Assembly: GCA_019119815.1 (NCBI GenBank)
Contig: DWWH01000053.1
Coordinates: 1 to 45,517, forward strand
Direction: 5' to 3'
DNA: 45,517 nucleotides
Source of the DNA: Candidatus Eisenbergiella intestinipullorum
GTDB taxonomy: Bacteria > Bacillota > Clostridia > Lachnospirales > Lachnospiraceae
A model generated the notes under the pieces. That model saw nothing but the letters and a program-made list of their open reading frames with translations. It did not search any database and was not told where the DNA came from. The stretch's first letter is position 1. Each line of letters begins with the position of its first letter. A program made the translations under genes and the position numbers. Positions 33,044 to 40,881 of the stretch are shown here, in pieces.

Positions 33044-33056
33044 TATCAGGGATAAC

Positions 33057-33087
33057 AGTTTGAATTATAATAATTACAATTCAAACT
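33057..33087 (+). promoter_or_regulatory. palindromic operator of the MarR regulator
   Basis: AGTTTGAATT and AATTCAAACT form a perfect 10-bp inverted repeat separated by 11 nt, starting a few bases after the predicted transcription start. It is probably the autorepression site. Confidence 0.7.
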
Positions 33088-33122
33088 ATCAATCGCTTTG
33101 AAGCGGGAAAGGAGCCTGACAT

Positions 33123-33554
33123 TTGGATCCCACATTTCATTATCTCATAATGGCCGAGCATGCCATGATACAGAAGGAGCTTCTCCTCCGTCTGAAAGGA
33201 ACCGGTCTGACTCTCGGACAGCCAAAGGTTCTGGATTATCTCAGAGAACATAACGGTGCGAGTCAGAAGGAAATTGCGGGAGGCTGTCATATCGAAGCCG
33301 GTTCCCTGACTTCCATTTTAAATCGTATGGAAGATAAGGGAATCGTGGAACGGCGGATGTTAAATGGCAACCGAAGAAATTTCCACATATTTTTAACGGA
33401 AAGAGGAAGGGAACTGCTGCATCTCGTGACAGAAAATTTCAACCTGTTGGAAGAGAAGGCATTTCTTCATATACCGGACGATCAAAAGGAAAGCTTTATG
33501 CAGACATTAAAACAGATTTACGCAAATTTGACATTACAGGAGGACAAAAAATGA
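33123..33554 (+). CDS. MarR-family transcriptional regulator
   Basis: 143 residues with a typical MarR winged helix: LDYLREHNGASQKEIAGGCHIEAGSLTSILNRMEDKGIVERR and a beta-wing (NGNRRNFHIFLTERG). The start is probably TTG at 33123, 8 nt after GGAG; the next in-frame ATGs would cut into helix 1. ATGA overlap (33551-33554) couples it to a YczE-like membrane protein. The palindrome at 33057-33087 is the likely operator, so it should repress its own operon. The ligand is unknown. Confidence 0.88.
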   Translation: MDPTFHYLIMAEHAMIQKELLLRLKGTGLTLGQPKVLDYLREHNGASQKEIAGGCHIEAGSLTSILNRMEDKGIVERRMLNGNRRNFHIFLTERGRELLHLVTENFNLLEEKAFLHIPDDQKESFMQTLKQIYANLTLQEDKK

Positions 33555-34222
33555 GCAGCTTGGAAAAATTGAAACGTTATCTTATCTTTGGGGCCGGTCT
33601 GTTTATCAATTCATTGGGAGTCAGTCTGATCACAAAAGCCAATCTGGGAACATCCCCCATTTCTTCCATCCCCTATGTTCTCAGCCTGAACTTCCGGATG
33701 ACTCTGGGACAGTTTACCATTCTGTTCAGCATTCTGCTTATCGTGCTCCAGCTTTTCATTCTTCGCAGAAATTTTAAAGCGGAGTATTGGCTGCAGATAC
33801 CGATTTCTGTTTTATTTGGATATTTCATTGATTTAACTATGACCATGCTGTATTTTGTTCACCCACAGACATACGGGCCCAAAATTGTTTATCTGCTGAT
33901 CGGCTGCATCATTTTGGGATTTGGCGTGTATGCGGAGGTGCTGGCAGACGTGGCAATGCTGCCCGGCGAATCCTTTGTGAGAGCGGTTTCTTCTACCTGG
34001 CATACCAGCTTTGGTATTACCAAAATTGCTTTCGATGTTTCTATGACGGGAATTGCGGCGCTGCTGTCAGTCATCTTTGCCAGCCGCCTGGATGGGGTGC
34101 GGGAAGAGACCATCCTGGCGGCACTGCTCGTCGGAATCTTTGTACGATTATTTTCCAGGCAGCTCGCCTTTCTCGTACCGGTACTTTTCCCTTGCCCGGA
34201 GGGTCAGGGAAACCAAGCATAA
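33551..34222 (+). CDS. YczE/YitT-like membrane protein
   Basis: 223 residues with about five hydrophobic segments. The N-terminal part (FGAGLFINSLGVSLITKANLGTSPISSIPYVLSLNF) is the signature I associate with the YczE/YyaS group (COG2364), and VLADVAMLPGESFVRAVS fits the same family. Function in the family is poorly known; some members affect export of or resistance to small molecules. It is the second gene of a MarR-controlled unit. It converges on glgB with only 15 bp between stop codons and no terminator visible. Confidence 0.8.
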   Translation: MSSLEKLKRYLIFGAGLFINSLGVSLITKANLGTSPISSIPYVLSLNFRMTLGQFTILFSILLIVLQLFILRRNFKAEYWLQIPISVLFGYFIDLTMTMLYFVHPQTYGPKIVYLLIGCIILGFGVYAEVLADVAMLPGESFVRAVSSTWHTSFGITKIAFDVSMTGIAALLSVIFASRLDGVREETILAALLVGIFVRLFSRQLAFLVPVLFPCPEGQGNQA

Positions 34223-34237
34223 AAATGATACACTAAC

Positions 34238-36127
34238 TTAGACGGGATCTTTTCCGTTATTTTCACCGGAGCCTCCTGCGCGTCTTCTTCCGCTCTCCTT
34301 CTTCATCAGATAGAGTGCTCCAAAAGCAGGCAGATCCAGGACCAGCTTCCCGTTCCGGGCAGAAAGGAGCATTCCTTTTTCCTTTTCTGCGCTCCTCTCC
34401 CCTCCATAGATGTCCCAGCTTGCGGACAGACAGAGCTCATAGCACTCCTCCCTCCTTTCGAAGCCGTCCTTCTGTCCGTCCTGCTCCAGGCTCAGTTCAA
34501 AGTTCTTCCGCTCTTCTTCCCCAAAATGGAAGACGGCCAGAAGCTTCTGCCTGCCGTCCGTGCGCCAGAAAGCATACACACAGGCTTCCTCTTCATGACA
34601 GTTCGCCCAGCAAAAGCCCTTTCTGTCATAGTCGAGCGCCCAAAGAGCCGGCGTTTCCAGATAGAACCGGCACAGCACGCTCATGAACCGGCAGAAAGCA
34701 TCATGCAGGGGAAAGGAAAGAAGCTCCCAATCCAGAGGACGCTTTTCATCCCATTCCCGGAAATGAGCCAGTTCGTTTCCCATGAAATTCAGCTTTTTCC
34801 CCGGATGGGCATACATATACATGTACAGGGCACGGGCCTGAGGAAATTTTTTCTCATACTCCCCGTTCATCTTCTGAATGATGGTCGCCTTTCCATGCAC
34901 CACTTCATCGTGGGAGAAGGGGAGCAGATAATCTTCTCCATAATAATACATCATGGAAAAGGTGAGCTTATGGTAATCCCGGCTCCGGTACTGCGGATCC
35001 GTGCGGAAATAATCCAGCGTATCGTTCATCCAGCCCATGTCCCATTTATAGTCAAAGCCGAGTCCACCCTCCTCTGCCGGCTTCGTCACGCCGGGGAAGC
35101 TGGTGGAATCCTCCGCCGCGAGCAGGATCCCCGGATTGCGTTCCTTCAGGCCCGCGTTCATATACTGCAGAAAGGCCACGGCGTTTCCGTTCACGCCCCG
35201 CTCCGGCTGTCCCTGCCAGTAGATCATATTGCTGATCGCATCCATGCGCAGCCCGTCGAAATGGTATTCCTTCAGCCAGTACTGTGCACAGGACTGCAGA
35301 AAGCTTCTCACCTCTCCACGGGAGTGCATGAAGTTCCGGCTTCCCCACTCGCTGTTTCCCACGTCCCGGTTCGGATATTCATACAGCGCGGTGCCGTCGT
35401 ATTCCGCCAGGGCGTAATCATCCACCGCAAAATGCACAGGCACAAAATCCAGGATCAGCCCGATCCCGCTCTGATGAAACAGATCGACCATCCGTTTCAG
35501 ATCATCTGCAGTCCCATACCGGGATGTGGGAGAAAAAAAGCCGGTCTGCTGATACCCCCAGGATTCGTCGCAGGGATGCTCTCCCAGCGGCATCAGCTCC
35601 ACATAATTGTACCCCTGTTCCTTCAGATACGGAATCAGCAGCTTCGCCAGCTCATCATAGCGGTACCAGCCCTCCGGCCGGTCCGGGTCGGACGAACGCT
35701 TCCAGGAGCCGGCATGGATCTCATAAATGTTCAGCGGCCTGTTCCTGCAGTCGCTGCGTCTTTTCATCCAGCCGGAATCACGGAACCGGTAGGACGTCAT
35801 ATCCCGGATGAAGCTGGCGTTCTGCGGCCGCAGTTCCATGCCGTAGCCGTAAGGGTCGCAGTGGTCCCGGAAGCTTCCGTCCTTTCTGTGGATCCGATAT
35901 TTGTACATGTCCCCTGCCTTTGCCTCCGGAATGACGCATTCCCAGAAATTGCCGTCATAGACCCGCTCCATCGGCGTCTCCTCCCAGCCGTTGAAGGAAC
36001 CGATCACTGAAACCTGCTTCGCTGCCGGCGCGAAGGTGCGAAACACCGCTCCTTCCCTTCCTGTCCTGCATCCAAGGTATTCATATGCGTCGAAGATCTT
36101 TCCGGTATAGAATCCATATCTGTCCAT
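34238..36127 (-). CDS. glgB: 1,4-alpha-glucan branching enzyme
   Basis: 629 residues, a little shorter than E. coli GlgB because the extra N-terminal module is absent. An N-terminal CBM48 domain (about 25-110) is followed by the GH13 barrel: DFVPVHFAVDDYAL, GLRMDAISNMIYW with nucleophile Asp296, AAEDSTSFPG with acid Glu339, and LPFSHDEVVHGK with the third acid. It introduces alpha-1,6 branches into glycogen. The start at 36127 has AAAAGGAGA upstream. No other glg gene is adjacent. The divergent TetR gene starts 207 nt away. Confidence 0.96.
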   Translation of the reverse strand: MDRYGFYTGKIFDAYEYLGCRTGREGAVFRTFAPAAKQVSVIGSFNGWEETPMERVYDGNFWECVIPEAKAGDMYKYRIHRKDGSFRDHCDPYGYGMELRPQNASFIRDMTSYRFRDSGWMKRRSDCRNRPLNIYEIHAGSWKRSSDPDRPEGWYRYDELAKLLIPYLKEQGYNYVELMPLGEHPCDESWGYQQTGFFSPTSRYGTADDLKRMVDLFHQSGIGLILDFVPVHFAVDDYALAEYDGTALYEYPNRDVGNSEWGSRNFMHSRGEVRSFLQSCAQYWLKEYHFDGLRMDAISNMIYWQGQPERGVNGNAVAFLQYMNAGLKERNPGILLAAEDSTSFPGVTKPAEEGGLGFDYKWDMGWMNDTLDYFRTDPQYRSRDYHKLTFSMMYYYGEDYLLPFSHDEVVHGKATIIQKMNGEYEKKFPQARALYMYMYAHPGKKLNFMGNELAHFREWDEKRPLDWELLSFPLHDAFCRFMSVLCRFYLETPALWALDYDRKGFCWANCHEEEACVYAFWRTDGRQKLLAVFHFGEEERKNFELSLEQDGQKDGFERREECYELCLSASWDIYGGERSAEKEKGMLLSARNGKLVLDLPAFGALYLMKKESGRRRAGGSGENNGKDPV

Positions 36128-36149
36128 CGTCTCTCCTTTTCTACCCATT

Positions 36150-36245
36150 TCGTTTATTTGACTGCAGTCGTTTATTTTGTTATGATTATTGTAACCCTTT
36201 CGGCCCTCTGCTTCCACCGTCAGTTTGAAGGAAGGGTCGTTTATT
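36150..36245. repeat. three TCGTTTATT direct repeats between glgB and the TetR gene
   Basis: TCGTTTATT occurs at 36150-36158, 36168-36176 and 36237-36245. The first two are 18 bp apart, on the same DNA face and in the glgB leader; the third abuts the TetR palindrome. Could be protein-binding sites. Confidence 0.45.
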
Positions 36246-36269
36246 CAACCTTTTTTCAAAAATGTTGAA
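36244..36269 (+). promoter_or_regulatory. candidate TetR operator
   Basis: TTCAACCTTTTTT and CAAAAATGTTGAA are inverted halves matching at 11 of 13 positions, 65 bp before the TetR start codon. Confidence 0.5.
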
Positions 36270-36334
36270 AAGGCATCGGAACGCTGCCCGGCATACGGAT
36301 CCGGACAGCCGCAGGAAGAAAGGAGATAAAAAAT

Positions 36335-36910
36335 ATGGATCTTCGCGTACAGAGGACCCGACGCAATATCAGAGATGCTTTCATCGAGCTGCGCTCCCGA
36401 AAGCCGATTGAAAAAATGACAGTAAAAGAGCTGGCAGAAGCGGCCTTCATCAACAAGGCCACCTTCTACCAGCACTATGAAGATCTGTATGCTCTTTCCG
36501 AGTCCATGGAGGACGAACTGATCGACAATATCATCGGCTCCATCCCCCATCCGGATACGCTCCTGGAGGATCCGGAGCAGGCGACACTGGAGATCTTCGG
36601 CGCCTTTTCCAGCCAGACCAGGCTCCTGGAGATCCTGTTTTCCGGAAGCCGCAGGAGCGTTCTGATCGGCAAGCTGGAAAGCCGCATCCGGGAGCTGATG
36701 CTGCGAAAATACCCCCATTATGAAAATGACCCGGAAAAGGAGGTGCTGATCACCTTCCTCATCCAAGGGTCCTTTCATGCCTATCTGAAGCATTCCGGAA
36801 GCGATCAGGCGGACAGCAGCAGGACGGTCCGGCTCATCGCCGCTCTGGTGAAGCAGCTGCAGCCCTTTCCCGATCAGGCTCCGCCTGCCGCCTCCCGCTC
36901 CTGCGGATGA
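36335..36910 (+). CDS. TetR/AcrR-family transcriptional regulator
   Basis: 191 residues. The helix-turn-helix segment is MTVKELAEAAFINKATFYQHYEDLYAL (about 28-54), the classical TetR pattern; the rest is a helical ligand domain. AAAGGAG lies 10 nt before the ATG. The target is unknown; glgB is the divergent neighbour and a palindrome lies between them. The last 37 nt, encoding a Pro/Ala/Ser tail, overlap the end of the convergent PrsA-like gene on the other strand. Confidence 0.87.
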   Translation: MDLRVQRTRRNIRDAFIELRSRKPIEKMTVKELAEAAFINKATFYQHYEDLYALSESMEDELIDNIIGSIPHPDTLLEDPEQATLEIFGAFSSQTRLLEILFSGSRRSVLIGKLESRIRELMLRKYPHYENDPEKEVLITFLIQGSFHAYLKHSGSDQADSSRTVRLIAALVKQLQPFPDQAPPAASRSCG

Positions 36911-37971
36911 AAATATTCCTGGTAGACCGCAAAAAAGCTGTCCGTATCCACCTCTTTGTCCCGGATCAGGGTGACGGATTCCCACAGGGCCTCATTCAGA
37001 TTCCGCGGGAGAGAATCCACAAAGGCGTCGTATTCCTGTCCGAATACCTCGTCCCTTCTCTGTTCCGCGATCTTTTCCTTGTTGCGGTCCGTCTCCTCCC
37101 GGTTGAAGGTGCTGATACATTTGATGATCTCATAGCCTTCCCGGGTTTCCACCACCTCGCTGATCTCATCCGTTCCCAGGTTAAAGGCCGCCTCCTCAAA
37201 AGCCGCTTCCATCTCCCCCTTGCCGAAGGAGATCGTGCTCTCTCCCGCATCGCTGTACTTTTCGATCAGCGATTCAAACGCTTCTCCGGAAGCGGCTTCC
37301 TGACGTATGCGGAGCGCCTCCTCATGGCAGCGCTCCTTTTCCTTTTCGGAAAAGGGAGTCGTCGTCCCGTCCGCGTTATGTGTGACGGTGCGGATCAAAA
37401 TATGCTGTACTGTGATGGTACGCGCCTCATCGTCGCTGATCTCCGGGTTGATGTCGCTGATGATCTCCCGATATACCTTGTCCGCCAGCGCGTAGTCCCT
37501 GTACATTCCCTCCGCCAGCTCCTGCGTCACGCCCAGCCGCTGTTTCTCCGTTTCGTTCAGGGACTCCCGGTATGCAACAGCCGCCTCCCGGACCAGAGTC
37601 TCCTCCTGTTCCTCCAGGGTCACACCCCTGCGTCCCGCAAGCAGAGTCATCGCCTTGATCTGCGACAGCTTCGCCAGCACATTTTCCTTCAGCCGCTCTT
37701 CCAGCGTCCCGTCTTCTCCGGCCGCGCTCCAGATCCCGTCCCCATACACCGATTCATACAGGTTCTGCTCCGTGGTCAGGTAGATCATGACCTCCGGCAG
37801 ACTGCAGGAAGCATCCGCCAGGCGGAACACCTCATTTCTGTGAAATCCCGTAGTCAGCACAATATCCTTCGTCCCGCCGCCCGCACAGCCCGTCAGGGCT
37901 GCGAGCAGACAGACCGCAGAAAAAAGAGCTGCAAACCGGCCGCCTTTCCTTCTTTTCCTTCTGTTCTCCAT
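36874..37971 (-). CDS. PrsA-like peptidyl-prolyl isomerase lipoprotein
   Basis: 365 residues. A basic N-terminus, a hydrophobic stretch and the lipobox LTGC mark a lipoprotein anchored outside the membrane. A helical N-terminal region (about 60-185) with SurA/PrsA character precedes a parvulin domain (about 190-290) that starts ITVQHILIRT and ends EVVETREGYEIIKC. The role in relatives is folding of exported proteins. GGAG lies 5 nt before the start at 37971. It lies 105 nt after ilvE behind a terminator-like hairpin. The 3-prime end overlaps the convergent TetR gene by 37 nt. Confidence 0.88.
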   Translation of the reverse strand: MENRRKRRKGGRFAALFSAVCLLAALTGCAGGGTKDIVLTTGFHRNEVFRLADASCSLPEVMIYLTTEQNLYESVYGDGIWSAAGEDGTLEERLKENVLAKLSQIKAMTLLAGRRGVTLEEQEETLVREAAVAYRESLNETEKQRLGVTQELAEGMYRDYALADKVYREIISDINPEISDDEARTITVQHILIRTVTHNADGTTTPFSEKEKERCHEEALRIRQEAASGEAFESLIEKYSDAGESTISFGKGEMEAAFEEAAFNLGTDEISEVVETREGYEIIKCISTFNREETDRNKEKIAEQRRDEVFGQEYDAFVDSLPRNLNEALWESVTLIRDKEVDTDSFFAVYQEYFHPQEREAAGGA

Positions 37972-38002
37972 TCGATCTCCTTGTATCCGGGCTGATTGCA
38001 CA

Positions 38003-38047
38003 AACAGACAGGAAAACAGTCTCCTTCGGGCTGCCCTCCTGCCTGTT
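38003..38047 (-). terminator. 17-bp hairpin after ilvE (works on the minus strand only)
   Basis: On the minus-strand RNA AACAGGCAGGAGGGCAG pairs fully with CUGUUUUCCUGUCUGUU using four G-U pairs and an 11-nt loop; the plus-strand RNA would have four mismatches. Only a weak U-tract follows, so it may attenuate read-through into the PrsA-like gene. Confidence 0.5.
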
Positions 38048-38076
38048 GTCCTGCGTCCTGCGATCTGCCGGGCGGA

Positions 38077-39102
38077 TCAGAGGATCCTTCTCACCCAGCC
38101 TTCCGGCCCTTCGATCCGGCCCATCTGGATACCGGTCAGCGTGTCGTACAGCTTCTTAATCACAGGTCCCATCTCATCCATTCCGCTGGCAAGACAGATC
38201 TCCTTTCCATGATCCACGATCTTGCCCACCGGACTGATCACAGCGGCGGTCCCGCACAGACCGCATTCCGCAAAGTCCTTCACCTCTTCCAGCTTCACCG
38301 GGCGCTCCTCAACCTCCATGCCCAGGATGTCTCTTGCGACCACCACCAGAGAACGTCTGGTGATGGAGGGAAGGATGCTTCCGGATTTGGGAATCACGAT
38401 CTTTCCGTTCCTGTCCACGAACAGGAAATTGGCTCCGCCCGTCTCTTCCACATAGGTTCTGGTGGCCGGATCCAGGAACAGATTCTCATCAAACCCGTTG
38501 GCATGGGCGGTCACTCCCGCATGCAGGCTCATCGCATAGTTCAGGCCGGCCTTGATATGGCCTGTCCCATGCGGGGCGGCCCGGTCAAAATCGCTGACGC
38601 ACAGGGTCAGCGGCTTCGCGCCGCCTTTGAAATAGGGCCCCACCGGCGTGACGAATACACGGAACTGATATTCCTGAGCCGGCTTCACGCCGATCACCGG
38701 CGAGCTGGCGAACATGTACGGACGGATGTACAGCGTTGCCCCGCTCCCGTAGGGAGGAACCCACGCCGCGTTCGCCGCCACGACCTGATCGATGGCATCC
38801 AGGAATCTCTCCTTCGGAAAAGGAGGCATTTCCAGGCGCTTCGCGCTGTCGATCATGCGCTCCGCATTCATGTCGGGGCGGAAAGTGACGATGTGGCCAT
38901 CCTCCGTCGTATACGCCTTCAGGCCCTCGAAGACCTCCTGGCAGTACTGCAGGATGCCCGCGCACTCGTTCAGGACCACCTGTGCGTCGTCCGTAAGCGT
39001 TCCTTCATCCCAGGCGCCGTCCTTATAATTGGAGACATAACGCTTGTCCGTTACCATATAGCCGAAACCAAGATTGGCCCAGTCGATGTTTTTCTTTTCC
39101 AT
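38077..39102 (-). CDS. ilvE: branched-chain amino-acid aminotransferase
   Basis: 341 residues, fold-type IV PLP enzyme of the BCAT group. The Schiff-base lysine is Lys184 in GHIKAGLNYA, and family segments EVFEGLKAY, ETGGANFLFV and CGTAAVISPV are present. It interconverts leucine, isoleucine and valine with their keto acids. The start at 39102 has GGAGG 5 nt upstream; an ATG at 39114 overlaps that site. The promoter at 39259-39286 gives a 150-nt leader with an unexplained 25-codon frame; no T-box is visible. Confidence 0.96.
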   Translation of the reverse strand: MEKKNIDWANLGFGYMVTDKRYVSNYKDGAWDEGTLTDDAQVVLNECAGILQYCQEVFEGLKAYTTEDGHIVTFRPDMNAERMIDSAKRLEMPPFPKERFLDAIDQVVAANAAWVPPYGSGATLYIRPYMFASSPVIGVKPAQEYQFRVFVTPVGPYFKGGAKPLTLCVSDFDRAAPHGTGHIKAGLNYAMSLHAGVTAHANGFDENLFLDPATRTYVEETGGANFLFVDRNGKIVIPKSGSILPSITRRSLVVVARDILGMEVEERPVKLEEVKDFAECGLCGTAAVISPVGKIVDHGKEICLASGMDEMGPVIKKLYDTLTGIQMGRIEGPEGWVRRIL

Positions 39103-39258
39103 CGTTTCCTCCATTCCGAAGTGCCGTAAAATGCAGCTTTACTGTGCTGAAGGACGCACGCCGGATTCAGATCTCAGCGCTGTGGTCACTGGAGCCGTGC
39201 CGCGGCACTGCATGCACTTCATTCTGCTGCTTCGTTAAACTCATTTGTACCGTCTGTT

Positions 39259-39286
39259 ATTATATCACCATTTCCATGTCCGTCAA
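39259..39286 (-). promoter_or_regulatory. promoter of ilvE
   Basis: Minus-strand TTGACG (39281-39286), 16 nt, TATAAT (39259-39264). Confidence 0.75.
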
Positions 39287-39342
39287 AGTTTTTTTTGCAT
39301 GACGGGGCTATCCCGTTTTTGCATGACAGAGCCATCCGCATC

Positions 39343-40284
39343 CTACAGCATCTTCCGTTTCCGCAGGATGCGGATGGCGATGAGGCAGATGAGAAAGATC
39401 ACCGCACAGATGATCCCGAAGCCGAAGGGCGTGTTGGCAAAGGGCATCCATTTTTCCTCTACGTTCATCCCGTATATGCCGGAAATGATGGTGGGAATGG
39501 CCATAACGATGGTGATGGACGCCAGATATTTCATGGCCGTATTCAGCCGGTTGTCGCTGACGGAGCTCAGCAGCTCTCTGGTTCCCTTGATGATGTCCCG
39601 ATAGATCTGGGTCATCTCGATGGCCTGCTGATTTTCCACCACCACATCCTCCAAAAGCTCCTGGTCCTCCGGATATTTCTTGATCCTGTTGTAACGGACC
39701 AGACGCTCAAACACCACCTTGTTCGCCCGCAGGGAGGTGTCAAAATAAACCAGGTTGGATTCCAGCTCGTGCAGATCGATCAGATCCACATCCTCCGTAT
39801 CGTTTCCGATATGCTCCTCGATCTCCTTTCTCCTGCGGTCCACGATGCGCAGGTAAGACTGATACAGAAGGCAGGTCCTCCAGAAGATCTGGTAAATGAA
39901 ACGCACCTGCTTTTTCGTGCTGAACTCCTTCACCAGATTCTCCGTAAAGGCCTTCAGCACCGGCGTTTCTTCCCCGCAGACCGTGATCAGCGTCTCCTCC
40001 ACCAGGATCAGGCCCAGCGGGATGGTGGTATAGGCTTCCCTCTTATGTCGGTATTCAATGGTGGGAATATCGAACAGGATCAGCGAGTATTCATTGCTCA
40101 CATCCACGCGGGAGCTTTCCTCATCATCCAGCGCCGCTCTCACGTCCGCCGGATCGATTTCGTAGGTTTCCGCCACCAGTCTGCATTCCTCCGGCGTGGG
40201 AGCGGTCAGCGCCACCCAGATGCCCGGCTGGAATTCATCCACCTCATGAATAATATTTCGATCCGTCATATACCTTCTGATCAT
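39343..40284 (-). CDS. corA: CorA-family magnesium/divalent cation transporter
   Basis: 313 residues. A soluble N-terminal alpha/beta domain and long helices are followed by two C-terminal membrane helices; the first ends in the conserved pore motif YGMNV (about 272-276). The C-terminus is basic (LRKRKML). It mediates Mg2+ (or Co2+/Ni2+) uptake. The start at 40284 is tentative; a second ATG at 40269 is also possible. It lies 35 nt after DHFR, at the end of the RNase-thyA-dfr run. Confidence 0.9.
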   Translation of the reverse strand: MIRRYMTDRNIIHEVDEFQPGIWVALTAPTPEECRLVAETYEIDPADVRAALDDEESSRVDVSNEYSLILFDIPTIEYRHKREAYTTIPLGLILVEETLITVCGEETPVLKAFTENLVKEFSTKKQVRFIYQIFWRTCLLYQSYLRIVDRRRKEIEEHIGNDTEDVDLIDLHELESNLVYFDTSLRANKVVFERLVRYNRIKKYPEDQELLEDVVVENQQAIEMTQIYRDIIKGTRELLSSVSDNRLNTAMKYLASITIVMAIPTIISGIYGMNVEEKWMPFANTPFGFGIICAVIFLICLIAIRILRKRKML

Positions 40285-40319
40285 TGCCTCATCCCCGCTT
40301 TATGCCCGTTTTTCCGTAT

Positions 40320-40820
40320 TTATGCTTTCTGCGCCTTCCTGACATACTTCAGGAAATGGTAGGTGGTATCAAAATAGGTCATTTCATCGCTCTCGGCTGC
40401 GATCTCCCAGTCTCCGTCCGCATCCAGATCCGGGAACCAGGCATCCGCCTCATAGGCCCGGTCGATCTTCGTCACATGAACGGTGTCGCAGCAGGGAAGC
40501 AGCTGACGGTATACGCTTTCCCCGCCGATCACATAGATGTCCTCATCCGCATATTTTTTCAGCTCCTCAAGAAGCTCCTCCACCGAATGCACGATCACGG
40601 CGCCCTTCACCTGATAGCCGGGATTTCTGGTGAGAACGATATTCGTTCTTCCCGCAAGGGGCAGGCCTCCCGGAAAGGTATCCATGGTCCTGCGTCCCAG
40701 CACCACCACCTTGCCCAGCGTCTCATTTCGGAACATCTTGTGATCCGCCGGGATGCGCACCAGAAGATCTCCGCGGCAGCCGATGGCCCAGTTTTCGTCC
40801 ACAGCAACTATCATGTTCAT
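40320..40820 (-). CDS. dihydrofolate reductase
   Basis: 166 residues. It regenerates tetrahydrofolate from the dihydrofolate made by thymidylate synthase, whose gene lies 61 nt upstream. DHFR motifs: IVAVDENWAIG, PADHKMFRNETLGKVVVLGRRT, and the cofactor segment DIYVIGGESVYRQLL. The usual Leu-Pro-Trp near residue 20 reads Leu-Leu-Val. The start could be 40820 or 40814; both fit and neither has an ideal ribosome site. Confidence 0.94.
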   Translation of the reverse strand: MNMIVAVDENWAIGCRGDLLVRIPADHKMFRNETLGKVVVLGRRTMDTFPGGLPLAGRTNIVLTRNPGYQVKGAVIVHSVEELLEELKKYADEDIYVIGGESVYRQLLPCCDTVHVTKIDRAYEADAWFPDLDADGDWEIAAESDEMTYFDTTYHFLKYVRKAQKA

Positions 40821-40881
40821 TTTCCGTCTCTTTCCTCCATTCCGAATCATTCCCGCATCCGAAGCATTTCCATGCCGCGCC

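Noticed and set aside
39103..39258. Possible T-box upstream of ilvE.
   Set aside because: No AGGGTGG-type T-box sequence and no terminator/antiterminator pair are visible in the leader.
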